Below, piece after piece: positions 25,653-34,825 of a stretch of DNA of 64,000 nt (position 1 is the first letter of the stretch; each line of letters starts with the position of its first letter). The notes under the pieces were generated by a model, which saw only the letters and a list, made by a program, of their open reading frames with translations, was not told where the DNA came from and did no database searches. Source of the DNA: Diplocloster agilis (lineage in GTDB: Bacteria > Bacillota > Clostridia > Lachnospirales > Lachnospiraceae); NCBI RefSeq assembly GCF_019042275.1, contig NZ_JAHQCW010000008.1, positions 78,190 to 142,189 on the forward strand, read 5' to 3'. A program made the translations under genes and the position numbers.

Positions 25653-27437
25653 ATGAAACACAGGTCTCAAAGAAGAAATTTATTTTTATCCTTTACCGTA
25701 GTAATTATCGCTTTCACCATTGCCTATCTTCTGCTGATTTTCGGCCGGGATTACCAGAATTCCAAGGAACGGTATCTGAATGACCGGGCACAGCTTGTGG
25801 GGCAGGTTGCCAGTCAGGCGGAAAACTATTTTTCGTTAATGGACAACATATTGCTCCAGATTATTTACAGCGATGCGATCTATGAAGCGCTCACCGCCGC
25901 AAACCATGACCTGAGCCCTACCAATTATTTTGATATTAATCTACAGGCAAAGAAGAACTGTACCCAGGATATGTCCGCCTATATTTCCATCACCAATCAG
26001 ATATCCCGGGCCAGCATATTTGGCGTGCGGGGGGATTACTGCTCCATCGGTTCCCCCAGGCGCAATCTGAATACCTCCGATATCTTAGAATTAGACGCTG
26101 TAAAAAACGCGGAGCTACTGAATGGTTCCCTGTGCATTCAGGGTCCTTCCGCAGATCCGCTTTCCTCGTCCAGCGATAAATTGTATTACAGTGCATCCAG
26201 GCTCAGCAAACGAGGCTATGTGTCCTACGGATATACGGAGGTGCTGCAGTCCTATGAAAACCTGGAAAAAATCTGTCAGCCCGCCCCCACGGTTGATATT
26301 TTTATCTTTGACGGCAGTGAGCAGCTGCTGTATCCGGCGCCGTCCTATGTGACCGTTTCCGAAGAAGTCTTACGCTCCCGTTACCAGGAGGCCTGCGCTC
26401 ATTTGGATTCCGGCGATACGAGCCAGTTTGAATATGAAGGGGAAATCATCAGCTCCATTAAGCTTAATAACGGCTTTACTCTTCTGGCAGTGGAGAACCG
26501 CATGGATTTATTTGAATATCTGTATCATATACGCAATACCACCTTCTTCTTCGCGTTCCTGGTGTCTTTGTTCAGTATATGGATTGTATATTATATCAGC
26601 AAATACACCTCCCAGTCCGTGGAAAAGCTGACCGCAGCAGTAAAAAAGATCGATTTCCACGATTATATACTTCCGCTCAATCCGGATGACTGCACCACCC
26701 ACGAAACCCGGCAGCTCGCCCAGGCTACCGGACAGATGCTGCAAAAGCTTCAGCAGTACGCGGTGCTGTCCTCGGAATCCCAGATGCGGGAGCTGCAGGC
26801 CACCATCGTGGCCCTCCAGTCCCAGCTCAACCCGCATTTTATAAACAATACGCTGGCGGCCATCAGTTCCGCCGCGCTATCGAGCGGAGACTTTAACATC
26901 GTAAATATGTGTTCCCATCTATCCCGCATACTGATCTATACGCAGGAGGTAGACACGGCAACAACCCTAAAGATGGAATTCGAGTATACGGAACATTATC
27001 TTGCTCTCATGAAATATCGTTATGGAGACCGTCTGGAATACACCCTTAAGTTCGACCATGCTCTCGAAGAGATACCTGTGCCCAGGCTAATTCTGCAGCC
27101 CCTGGTCGAAAACTGCATCTATCACGGTTTCAACAGTGACCGGGCGCTGAAAAAAATAGATATCTCAGGAGAGGCGGACGGGAATACCTGGAAGATTTAT
27201 ATAACAGATAACGGCCGCGGGTTTTCTGAGGAATCAAAAGCCGCTATCCACGACGGGCAGGAGCGGATCAAACGTCTGCTGGACAGCGGCCAGGCATCCT
27301 ACATCCGTTCCGATGAGCTGGGTGTTTTAAATACCTTTTCAAGACTCTATATACGCCAAAAGCAGAATACCGTTTTCGAAATCCATTCCACTCACTCCGG
27401 CGCCACGGTCACAATAGGAGGACTCATTTATGATTAA
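25653..27437 (+). CDS. sensor histidine kinase, YesM type
   Basis: 594-residue membrane sensor kinase. One helix at about 10-30, an extracellular sensor of about 250 residues, a second helix near 290-310, a HAMP-like linker, the His-kinase motif LNPHFINNTLAAISSAA with phospho-acceptor His at about residue 393, and a C-terminal ATPase domain (LVENCIYHGF N-box; ITDNGRGFSEE G-box). The extracytoplasmic region presumably senses sugar or the liganded binding protein. Divergent from the mannoside operon and overlapping its response regulator by 8 bases, as in YesMN-type systems that activate neighbouring carbohydrate genes. Confidence 0.93.
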   Translation: MKHRSQRRNLFLSFTVVIIAFTIAYLLLIFGRDYQNSKERYLNDRAQLVGQVASQAENYFSLMDNILLQIIYSDAIYEALTAANHDLSPTNYFDINLQAKKNCTQDMSAYISITNQISRASIFGVRGDYCSIGSPRRNLNTSDILELDAVKNAELLNGSLCIQGPSADPLSSSSDKLYYSASRLSKRGYVSYGYTEVLQSYENLEKICQPAPTVDIFIFDGSEQLLYPAPSYVTVSEEVLRSRYQEACAHLDSGDTSQFEYEGEIISSIKLNNGFTLLAVENRMDLFEYLYHIRNTTFFFAFLVSLFSIWIVYYISKYTSQSVEKLTAAVKKIDFHDYILPLNPDDCTTHETRQLAQATGQMLQKLQQYAVLSSESQMRELQATIVALQSQLNPHFINNTLAAISSAALSSGDFNIVNMCSHLSRILIYTQEVDTATTLKMEFEYTEHYLALMKYRYGDRLEYTLKFDHALEEIPVPRLILQPLVENCIYHGFNSDRALKKIDISGEADGNTWKIYITDNGRGFSEESKAAIHDGQERIKRLLDSGQASYIRSDELGVLNTFSRLYIRQKQNTVFEIHSTHSGATVTIGGLIYD

Positions 27438-28620
27438 AGTGTTTCTGGTTGAAGATGAACAGCTCTTGTTAAACGGGCTGGCCGCGTTACTGCATTCCCT
27501 CGATACCGAATTGGAAATCACAGGCTATGCCTATGACGGCCAGGAAGCATGGGAGATGATCCCCAAAAACCCTCCTGATATGCTGATCACGGATATTCGG
27601 ATGCCGGGTATGACAGGCCTTGAATTAATCGAATTGGTTACGGCAGCTTATCCGGATGTGCTGCCGATTATCATCAGCGGATATGCCGACTTCGAATACG
27701 CCAGAACCTCCCTGCGGCTAAATGTGTATGATTACCTGTTAAAGCCCCTGATCCCGAATGAAGTAAAACGGACGATTGCCAATGGAGCGGAAGAAATAGA
27801 AAACCGGAAAAAACAGAATATAGACGACTATTTCAGAAATATTTTTCCCATTTCCCCCAAAACCCGAAACGTACCCGCCGGCCTGCAAAACATAAACTGC
27901 TTCCGGATTGCCTACATCTGCATCGGCCCTATCCTATCGGAAGATTGTTTGGGTATTTTGGACGCGATTCCCCATTTTAAAGACCAGGCGGCGGCCGGCG
28001 CCCACGACCTGTTTCCGGAAGCCCAATGCTGGGTGGTACCCGGAAAATATGCAAATGAGTATATTATTATTCTGGGTTTCCCCTCCAGTTTGTCCGATGC
28101 ATCCGAAGAATCTCTCTCCCAACTGTGGGAGAAAATCTATCTTCTCATTCCGAATACCACTATGGTCGTCAGCTGTCCTTTAGACGGCTCAAACCACATA
28201 CTGGAAGAAATCATGAACCTGAGGACCTTTTTAAAGCAGCATATTACTTCCGATATCCCTCATACCTCATACTATGAGTATGAAACGAAAAATCTTGCCG
28301 ATCAGATGAAAGAATATATGGTGAGCAATTATAACCGACCTATTTCCCTAAATGATTTATCCGAACATTTCCATTACTCTATAGGGTATCTCTGCAGCGT
28401 GTTCCGCGCCGCCTACCAGGTGGCCCCTCTGCGGTACCTAAACCAGATCCGCATTGCCAACGCAAAATATCTGTTATCCGATCAAAATAGAGACACCCTT
28501 TTAAAGGATGTCTCCACATTGGTCGGCTTTACCGATCCGTTTTATTTCAGCCGGCTGTTTAAAAAAGAAACGGGAATGTCTCCATCTGAATATCGCCGAA
28601 ACGCTCTGAATGCCGAATGA
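27430..28620 (+). CDS. AraC-type response regulator, YesN type
   Basis: 396-residue regulator. Receiver domain 1-125 with acidic pair EDE at residues 8-10, phosphorylated Asp55 in LITDIRMPG and the KP pair in LLKPLIPNE. A linker of about 160 residues leads to an AraC double helix-turn-helix at about 295-393 (LSEHFHYSIGYLCSVFRAAY; GFTDPFYFSRLFKKETGMSP). Probably activates the permease-mannosidase operon and the solute-binding protein gene. Its TGA stop is immediately followed by the stop of the opposing binding-protein gene, with no terminator between them. Confidence 0.93.
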   Translation: MIKVFLVEDEQLLLNGLAALLHSLDTELEITGYAYDGQEAWEMIPKNPPDMLITDIRMPGMTGLELIELVTAAYPDVLPIIISGYADFEYARTSLRLNVYDYLLKPLIPNEVKRTIANGAEEIENRKKQNIDDYFRNIFPISPKTRNVPAGLQNINCFRIAYICIGPILSEDCLGILDAIPHFKDQAAAGAHDLFPEAQCWVVPGKYANEYIIILGFPSSLSDASEESLSQLWEKIYLLIPNTTMVVSCPLDGSNHILEEIMNLRTFLKQHITSDIPHTSYYEYETKNLADQMKEYMVSNYNRPISLNDLSEHFHYSIGYLCSVFRAAYQVAPLRYLNQIRIANAKYLLSDQNRDTLLKDVSTLVGFTDPFYFSRLFKKETGMSPSEYRRNALNAE

Positions 28621-29973
28621 TTACCAGCCGGGAAGGCCCTGGGCTTCCGCATTCTTCGCGATTTCATCATCGATCGCTTTTAATACTTCTTTTGGAGTTA
28701 AATTCCCCAAAAGCATCTCGGGAATCACTTCATATGTTATATGGGAATAGCTGGCGGGGACATAATCAAACCATACGCTGCCAATCTTTCCGCTCTGGAC
28801 TGCCTTCTGCGCCTCCTGAATCTGGGGAATCAGATCCAGAGTGACACCCTCGAAATAGCATGCCTGCTGTTCTGCATTATACTGCTTCTCCACATTTTCA
28901 GGCCTTGCCAGAAAATTAAACAGTTGAAGGGCTTCCTCAATGTGCTCACTGTCTTTGTTAATATAAAGGGCTTCCGAACAGGGTACTGCATAAGCTCCGC
29001 TTCCATCGACCGGGAACGGCATAAGACCGATCTTCTCCGTAAAATCCGGATATTTTTGGGCGCCGTAAGCGAAGACGTGATCGCCAAATACGAACATTGC
29101 GGCTCTGCCTTCATAAAGTGCGCCATACATTCCATCATGCATGTCGGACAACGGCGTCTCTCCGTAATATCCTTTCTCAAAAAAGTCCAGCTGGCGCTGC
29201 AGACACTCTACCGCTTCCGGCAGATCTGCAAGCTTTACTTTATTCTGCGCATATTGTTCCCAAAAATCAGGTACTTGCGCCGCAATATAGGCTCCCCAAT
29301 AGGTATCCAGCCACGTTTCCGTCGGCCAGGCATCTCCGCCGGAGAGATAGATCGGTATCACGCCCGAATCTTTTATTTTCCCGCAGATCGCTTCCAGCTC
29401 CTCGAACGTGTTCGGCTGTTCCAGGCCCAGATCTTCAAAAACCTGTTTGTTATAGAGAATGCCCCAATTCTGAACGCCGGCATTCGGAAATCCATATACT
29501 TCGCCGCCCCAGTTCAAATAAGTGTCCAAAAGTTCTTTATTTACATTCTCCAGGCAGGGATCATCCGTGATCGGAAGAAAATTATCTTCCGGCATCAGGA
29601 TACTGCGTCCGCCCTCCCCGTTGAAATAGGCTACCACATCCGGCAATTCCTTGGTTGCGATCTTAGCGCCCAGTATACTATTATTCATGTCGTTCGGATT
29701 TGTGATCAGCTCAATGGCGATTCCGGTTTCATCCTCGAATTGCTGGTAGAGTTCCAGTTCCACCTCGGAAAAACAATCTTCCGATCCCATGATAGTAAGA
29801 GTAGTATTTTTCTTTGACCCTTGTGTGGCCGTTTCTCCCTCCTGTTTTTTCGCCGACTCCTGTCCGCCGGTATTCTCAGGCTGCGCCTCCTGCCCCGTAC
29901 TTTTGTCCGAACCGCAGGCGGCCAGTGATACTAACATCGCTCCAGCCAACAAAATACTCCATAATTTCCTCAT
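28621..29973 (-). CDS. extracellular sugar-binding lipoprotein of ABC importer
   Basis: 450-residue solute-binding protein (family 1, CUT1). Lipobox cysteine at residue 20 in MLVSLAACGSDKS. The linker is rich in E, Q, G and K; the binding fold starts TTLTIMGSEDCFSEVELELY. Typical ligand-pocket text: EEALQLFNFLARPENVEKQY near residue 360. AAGGAGG lies 6 bases before ATG. Almost certainly serves the permeases at 23740-25457; the two transcription units are separated by the two-component genes. Its mRNA leader carries a 10-bp inverted repeat (30002-30056). Confidence 0.9.
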   Translation of the reverse strand: MRKLWSILLAGAMLVSLAACGSDKSTGQEAQPENTGGQESAKKQEGETATQGSKKNTTLTIMGSEDCFSEVELELYQQFEDETGIAIELITNPNDMNNSILGAKIATKELPDVVAYFNGEGGRSILMPEDNFLPITDDPCLENVNKELLDTYLNWGGEVYGFPNAGVQNWGILYNKQVFEDLGLEQPNTFEELEAICGKIKDSGVIPIYLSGGDAWPTETWLDTYWGAYIAAQVPDFWEQYAQNKVKLADLPEAVECLQRQLDFFEKGYYGETPLSDMHDGMYGALYEGRAAMFVFGDHVFAYGAQKYPDFTEKIGLMPFPVDGSGAYAVPCSEALYINKDSEHIEEALQLFNFLARPENVEKQYNAEQQACYFEGVTLDLIPQIQEAQKAVQSGKIGSVWFDYVPASYSHITYEVIPEMLLGNLTPKEVLKAIDDEIAKNAEAQGLPGW

Positions 29974-30001
29974 ACCTTTCCTCCTTGCATAAAAGTTATG
30001 G

Positions 30002-30056
30002 TCCCGGAATCCAAGCGACCAGAATGGAACCGTCTTTATGTAGAGAGATTCCGGGA
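30002..30056 (-). promoter_or_regulatory. inverted repeat in leader of binding-protein gene
   Basis: TCCCGGAATC (30002-30011) and GATTCCGGGA (30047-30056), 10 bases each and 35 apart, directly upstream of the ribosome binding site. It could be an operator or an mRNA 5' stem. Confidence 0.45.
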
Positions 30057-30238
30057 TATTAGATAGTTCATTCTACATGGGTAATTGCAATCACCAACCC
30101 CGATGAGGTTAGTAATATTATAGGTTTATTTTTCCGGAAAGCAAATGGATAAAATTTCTGTAAGACCTAGATGATATTAACATTCTATGAGATAAAATGA
30201 TTCCAAGCGGAATAAACAGGAGCTGTCGCACTAACAAA

Positions 30239-30315
30239 AGAACCAGGCCACCCGGAGCGTCCCCAAATACCGCCCGCGGTTCCAAGCCATAAGCAGCGGA
30301 CATACAAAGCCTCCG
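30239..30315 (-). repeat. degenerate partial copy of the structured element at 63.7-64.0 kb
   Basis: Read on the minus strand, 77 bases match 63793-63869 at about 65 positions by hand alignment, including GGGGACGCTCCGGG and GGTTCTTTTG. Weak similarity seems to continue on to about 30190. The closing GAACC/GGTTC pairing is kept. The remainder of the element is absent. Confidence 0.7.
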
Positions 30316-30319
30316 CATA

Positions 30320-31195
30320 TCAATTCACCGGCCCTTCCCCCACTTTACCGCTTCCTACATACAATTCATATTCCGTGTTATATTTATCACGCAGCGTATC
30401 GGAAGCTTCCTTGGCCTCTTTCTCTGTATCAAACTCCCCGATCACAATGATATACTTCCCCTCCCGTGTCTTCACCTGGGACGGATGCTCGTCACGGTAT
30501 TGTGAAACCAGGCTTTCCAGTTTCTTCCCATACGGTACCGGATTAGATCTTATATAATAGACCGTCTGGTCGGGATGCCGTTCATCTTCTGTATAATACG
30601 CGTCCGGAAAAAAGTTGATAGACAAAGAACCCGGATTGGAGAACTCCATCACTTCATAATTATATCCTTTCTCCAAAACTACGGAAAATGCTAAGTCATT
30701 CTCCTTCCCTGTAATTCTGTATACATCAGCCACTGCGTCAATTTTCATCAATTCCTCTTCTATCCTATGAAAATCAGCGTTCTTAAGTCCGTAAAACACA
30801 ATTTCCATTCTGACCGGCGAGGAAAAATAGGTGACGGAATAGGAAAGTGCATTTTCCGCCGCGGCATGCTCATGTTTAAAAAATATATTTACATTTCCGG
30901 AATCCCCGGTAACTTCAATATCGACATCCGGCATCTCTTTTCCGCCGCTGCCTACATGAAAGGCCGTAACAAACATACTGACAATGGGGATTTCCTGTGC
31001 ATATGTATAAAAAACAGGTATATTCGCACAGGTAAACAAAATGATGATGACGGAAGCCGCCGTGGCCGTTAAGCTTTTCAACCGCTTCTTTTTCTGGAGC
31101 CGGTGTTTTTTATGGATACCTTTTTTTATGGCGTCTAACAGTTCATCCTCAGGAATCGGAATCTGATCATACTTTTCTTTACCGGAATTTGTCAT
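30320..31195 (-). CDS. membrane-anchored anti-sigma-like protein with SPOR-like C-terminus
   Basis: 291-residue protein. Residues 1-43 are cytoplasmic and basic (KKGIHKKHRLQKKKRLKSL), a single helix (ATAASVIIILFTCANIPVFY) follows, and the rest is outside. The C-terminal 45 residues (KYIIVIGEFDTEKEAKEASD) read like a SPOR domain, a fold known to bind denuded peptidoglycan. It overlaps the ECF sigma gene by 17 bases, the normal arrangement for a cognate anti-sigma factor. The sigma-binding role is inferred from context. Confidence 0.65.
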   Translation of the reverse strand: MTNSGKEKYDQIPIPEDELLDAIKKGIHKKHRLQKKKRLKSLTATAASVIIILFTCANIPVFYTYAQEIPIVSMFVTAFHVGSGGKEMPDVDIEVTGDSGNVNIFFKHEHAAAENALSYSVTYFSSPVRMEIVFYGLKNADFHRIEEELMKIDAVADVYRITGKENDLAFSVVLEKGYNYEVMEFSNPGSLSINFFPDAYYTEDERHPDQTVYYIRSNPVPYGKKLESLVSQYRDEHPSQVKTREGKYIIVIGEFDTEKEAKEASDTLRDKYNTEYELYVGSGKVGEGPVN

Positions 31196-31691
31196 GGCAC
31201 TTCACTCCTTCCATATAATTCTTCATATGTCTCAGGCATTTATATATTTTCGATTTTACCGTGCTTTCCGGCATATTCAGAATTTCCGATATCTCACGAA
31301 AGGTATACTCCTCAAAATATTTCAGGATGATACATGTTTTTTCGTCCGGCTCCAGGATATCGATTGCGTCATATAAGTCAAATATAACTTCCTCATCGAA
31401 ACCAGTAAGGCCATGCTCTTCCGGCTCCATCATATAATCCCCGAATATGACCAGCCGGGCATTTTTTCTTTCATGGTCAATTGCCGTATTGATTACAATC
31501 CGAGTCATCCAGGTGATAAAAAAGGCGCTTTCCTTTAATGATTTTAAGTATTTCAGGCCCTTATATGTAGATTCGCTGACAATATCAAGCGCGTCCTGTT
31601 CATTTTTCACATAACTATAGGCGATCCGGTAAAACCTCCGCCTATTGTCTGTCATCAGCTGAGCATATTTCTGTTCGCTAATATGTCCCAT
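31179..31691 (-). CDS. ECF-type RNA polymerase sigma factor
   Basis: 170-residue sigma-70 family ECF factor. Region 2: YRIAYSYVKNEQDALDIVSE at about 22-41 and FFITWMTRIVINTAID. Region 4: IILKYFEEYTFREISEILN, then MPESTVKSKIYKCLRHMKN at about 138-157. Translationally coupled to the downstream membrane protein, probably its anti-sigma factor. The lipoprotein gene 30 bases upstream may belong to the same operon. Regulon unknown; cell-envelope stress is a common theme for this class. Confidence 0.9.
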   Translation of the reverse strand: MGHISEQKYAQLMTDNRRRFYRIAYSYVKNEQDALDIVSESTYKGLKYLKSLKESAFFITWMTRIVINTAIDHERKNARLVIFGDYMMEPEEHGLTGFDEEVIFDLYDAIDILEPDEKTCIILKYFEEYTFREISEILNMPESTVKSKIYKCLRHMKNYMEGVKCHDKFR

Positions 31692-31721
31692 TTTTCCTGC
31701 GGCTCCTATACACGGTTTTCT

Positions 31722-32456
31722 CTAATCCTGTAAGGTCAAATAGTTTTGGTTTTCAATATCCGCGGCCAAATCATTACAAATAATAGCGGTTCCCTTCACA
31801 TCATCGATAGAACCGATTGCTTCCGCATCCGCGACATTTGTATACACACCCTTCTTATATGTTAAAATGACATTTTCGCATGCCGCTCCGCCGCCGGACC
31901 GTTGTAGGATCAAGCTTCTGTTCCCGTTTACTTTTTCATCTGTCACAATAACCGGCGTGTTCACCAGCGTAAATGCCTGTTCTATAGAACCGTCCTCTCC
32001 GTTTAACAGCAGCGCCGAAGATCCGCCCGAACCGCTTACGTAGTTTCCCATAACGAAAACAAAGATTTCATCCTTGTTATCCTCATTTAAATCTACATAG
32101 TTATAATAATATCTTGTCTCCCCCCACTCTTCCTCAGGGATTTCATAGTATTTGATGATTGCCGCTTTCACCTGATCGTTTGGTTTTGTTTCCGACATTA
32201 CTTTTGTTATACCCTTCGGGAGCCAATCCATGAAACCAGATGCCGTGTCCATCTGATCTGCCGCCTCCGGTTCGTCTGTCTTATTTGCCCCGGAGGACTG
32301 ATCTGTCCCACCGGCTATTATATTTTTACTTTCTGCCTCTTCTGTCCCATCTGTTTTCACATCCGTTTTCACTTCTGTTTTCAAACCCGAACATCCGTTA
32401 AACACGATTACTGACGCAATAACGATACACAGGAACTTAAATAATTGGTTACGCAT
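31722..32456 (-). CDS. hypothetical lipoprotein
   Basis: 244-residue lipoprotein. MRNQLFKFLCIVIASVIVF leads to lipobox Cys22 (NGCSG). A spacer rich in T, E, D and K with repeated VKTD units follows (KTEVKTDVKTDGTEE). The folded part contains YYYNYVDLNEDNKDEIFVFV, which resembles FG-GAP/EF-hand-like VDLNxDxxxE loops, a possible calcium site. ATG 32456 chosen with GGAGG 8 bases upstream. First gene of the sigma/anti-sigma group; function unknown. Confidence 0.7.
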   Translation of the reverse strand: MRNQLFKFLCIVIASVIVFNGCSGLKTEVKTDVKTDGTEEAESKNIIAGGTDQSSGANKTDEPEAADQMDTASGFMDWLPKGITKVMSETKPNDQVKAAIIKYYEIPEEEWGETRYYYNYVDLNEDNKDEIFVFVMGNYVSGSGGSSALLLNGEDGSIEQAFTLVNTPVIVTDEKVNGNRSLILQRSGGGAACENVILTYKKGVYTNVADAEAIGSIDDVKGTAIICNDLAADIENQNYLTLQD

Positions 32457-32627
32457 TGTATTATCCTCCATTTTCAAATAATTGTCTCTATCTATTAGAC
32501 GAAGCAGCCGGCCATCCAGACGAAATTAATTTCCTTTTTCATAACTATATTTTATCACCCGACGTTTCTTAAAAATAGATTACAGGGCCGGTTCCAAAAA
32601 CACAGCCCTGCATCACAGCCAATCCGC

Positions 32628-34136
32628 TCATCGCAGCGAATACAAATATATATAGCTTTCGGTCCAATCCTCATTTGCCGCATTTATCATAATACGGTCC
32701 CCGTCCCAGCCGATGGAATATTCATGAGCGCCGGTGCTGTTCTTGCGGTCCAGCAGGTAAAACACTTCATTTCTCACGTCAATTACTCCGATCCGGGAGA
32801 TCCCGTCTTCTGAAAAAGCGGAAACCAGGAGTTTATCATTCTTCTCATTGATAATGATGCTTTCCGCCAATTCATCTGTCAGCCCTTCCACGCTCATCCT
32901 TTTCCCGGTTTGTTCATCTGCCAAATAGATCCGGCCTGCTTCTTTAACACAGTCATACCGTCCCCCGGAGAACTTTACTTTCAGCCCCTCCTGCTCCTGT
33001 GTATCTGATGTCCAGTATTGCGCATGCTCATATATAGTCAGACGCGTATCCTCCGAATAATCATAGCAGTAATAATTAAATTTACCATCCGGGCAATTTT
33101 CAAGAATCATAAACTTACCGTCAATCACTTTGACGGAAGAAATATCCTCGATCCCCGTCAGCTCGCTGACTGAAACCGCCCGCTTCCCGGAGGTATCGAT
33201 CAGATATATCCGGGCCGTTTTCCTATCTGTCCCCAACGATACCGTGAAAAGTCCGTTTCCGGCATCCTCCCAGCTTCTCAGCACAGTATAATCCTTTATC
33301 TCCGTCCCCTCTGCATAAATTCCTTCGAACAGGTCTGTCACCTTACCGGTTTCTATATCAAAGATGGCCGAGTAGGAGAATTCATCGCTCTGGGGATTTT
33401 TATACAGTGTCAGAATGAACTGGTTGTCATCGGATACCGACAGCAGGAACTCCGCATCGCTGGCTGCATCCGTCATGAAACGGTCCCGCGCACGTTCCCT
33501 TACTATCGTCTTCCCCTGATACCGGCAGTAATCATAATCTATACTTCCACTCACTCCCAGCAAAGATACCTCCTTCTCAATCCGGGCGGATGGCACCTCG
33601 ATAAATTCATTATTCTCAGCAGCATAAAATATCGTGTTATTCTCATCATTAACATAGTAAAATAAGTTCCCGATCCTATCCAGATAGGAATCCGACTGAA
33701 GATACTGTACGTTAAAAATCTCGTCCAGTGTACCGTCGGCATACAGATCAATCTGGCTGTCCCTGACATTTCCACTACCCCTTTGTCCTTGAGCCGGGGA
33801 TGTCTGCGTTGCCGCATTCGTTTCCTTCGGTGCCGGCACATTTTCCCGCTGCTGTGGTAAAGGGGGTGTCCCCTTCTCCATAGGCGGCGGCACCTCCTCC
33901 GTTTCCAGGAACTGGAACAGCGATATCACCCATTCCCTGAACTGGGCGTTTGCGGTGAATGCGGTCACGAGGGAAATCCCAATCACCACCGCGATCATGG
34001 CCGCCCACTTTAAACAGGCATGCCTCTTTGGCATTTTCACAGCTTTGCCGCCGGTCAGATCCCCGGCTTCGATCGCCGCTGATAAATAAGTATCGTCGAT
34101 CTGTCCCACCGCTTCTATTATTCTATCTGATCTCAT
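32628..34136 (-). CDS. membrane-anchored anti-sigma-like sensor protein
   Basis: 502-residue protein with a short cytoplasmic N-terminus (MRSDRIIEAVGQIDDTYLSA), one helix near residues 43-60 (LKWAAMIAVVIGISLVTAF), a proline-rich external linker (EEVPPPMEKGTPPLPQQ) and a large beta-rich extracellular domain resembling a propeller (repeating strands with DG or DE turns). It overlaps the preceding sigma gene by 14 bases, with GGGGG before the start. The arrangement indicates an anti-sigma factor that senses an outside signal; no catalytic motif recognised. Confidence 0.65.
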   Translation of the reverse strand: MRSDRIIEAVGQIDDTYLSAAIEAGDLTGGKAVKMPKRHACLKWAAMIAVVIGISLVTAFTANAQFREWVISLFQFLETEEVPPPMEKGTPPLPQQRENVPAPKETNAATQTSPAQGQRGSGNVRDSQIDLYADGTLDEIFNVQYLQSDSYLDRIGNLFYYVNDENNTIFYAAENNEFIEVPSARIEKEVSLLGVSGSIDYDYCRYQGKTIVRERARDRFMTDAASDAEFLLSVSDDNQFILTLYKNPQSDEFSYSAIFDIETGKVTDLFEGIYAEGTEIKDYTVLRSWEDAGNGLFTVSLGTDRKTARIYLIDTSGKRAVSVSELTGIEDISSVKVIDGKFMILENCPDGKFNYYCYDYSEDTRLTIYEHAQYWTSDTQEQEGLKVKFSGGRYDCVKEAGRIYLADEQTGKRMSVEGLTDELAESIIINEKNDKLLVSAFSEDGISRIGVIDVRNEVFYLLDRKNSTGAHEYSIGWDGDRIMINAANEDWTESYIYLYSLR

Positions 34137-34689
34137 CGCCGTACCCCCTTTCCTGCAGGTACAGGCGCAGTTTTTTCCCATCTCTTGAAAGGATCGATTT
34201 CACTTTGCTCTCCGTCATCCTATACATAGCCGCGATATCAGGAACCGTATCGAAGAAAAAATATCTTCTGATAAATATATTTCTTTTCTCCAAGGTTAGT
34301 TTACTTAAAAACGCGTTGATCGTTTCCACAAGCTCCTGCTGCGAAATCCGCTCCGTCAAGTCGCAGCTGTCTCCCAGGGCTTCTTCCAGTTCCTCATAGA
34401 CCGGCAGCACATCCATTTTTCTCTTTTTCGCCATATAGTATTTCAGCCTGCCAAGTGAAAGGTTTCTGGTGATCTTGCACAGGAAGGCGCTAAAGTAGGC
34501 CGGCCGTTCCTGGGGGATTACATTCCAGAGCCTGAGGTAAGTATCGTTGGTACATTCCTCCGCATCCTGCATATTGTGAAGGATGTTCATCGAAATTCTC
34601 ATACACAGATGTTCGTATTTTTCTCTGGTCTCTGCGATCGCTCTCTCCGACCTGCTCCAGAATAAATCTATTATTTGCTTATCTTCCAT
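34123..34689 (-). CDS. ECF-type RNA polymerase sigma factor
   Basis: 188-residue ECF sigma factor. Region 2: LCMRISMNILHNMQDAEECT, then NDTYLRLWNVIPQERP and FLCKITRNLSLGRLKY. Region 4: LTLEKRNIFIRRYFFFDTVP, then DIAAMYRMTESKVKSILSRD. Sequence and spacing differ clearly from the sigma at 31179-31691, so the two modules are not a recent duplication. Coupled by a 14-base overlap to the membrane protein downstream. Confidence 0.9.
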   Translation of the reverse strand: MEDKQIIDLFWSRSERAIAETREKYEHLCMRISMNILHNMQDAEECTNDTYLRLWNVIPQERPAYFSAFLCKITRNLSLGRLKYYMAKKRKMDVLPVYEELEEALGDSCDLTERISQQELVETINAFLSKLTLEKRNIFIRRYFFFDTVPDIAAMYRMTESKVKSILSRDGKKLRLYLQERGYGDEIR

Positions 34690-34775
34690 ACAGGTTCCTC
34701 TCCTTTCACTTGATAGGTAGGATTTTCGTGAGTAAGCGTCGCATTATTCAAATAAAATTTTTCCCGAATTTTAAA

Positions 34776-34807
34776 AAAGGGCTTCCCCATCTTCAGGGAA
34801 GCCCTTT
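34776..34807 (-). terminator. terminator of the str operon
   Basis: On the minus strand AAAGGGCTTCCC pairs perfectly with GGGAAGCCCTTT over 12 bases, loop of 8, followed by a T-run. It lies 19 bases past the tuf stop. Confidence 0.92.
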
Positions 34808-34825
34808 AAAGTCAATATTTATCGA

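Larger units (their letters stand above)
29974..30319. other. intergenic region with leader hairpin and decayed repeat
   Basis: 346 bases without a supported gene. The left part is the leader/promoter region of the binding-protein gene, the right part a degenerate copy of the structured element found at the window end (about 30239-30315). An open frame of 66 codons crosses the latter but I do not regard it as a gene. Confidence 0.6.

Noticed and set aside
30118..30318. Minus-strand open frame of 66 codons
   Set aside because: It runs through the degenerate copy of the structured element, has no ribosome binding site and the related frame is not kept in the other copy.
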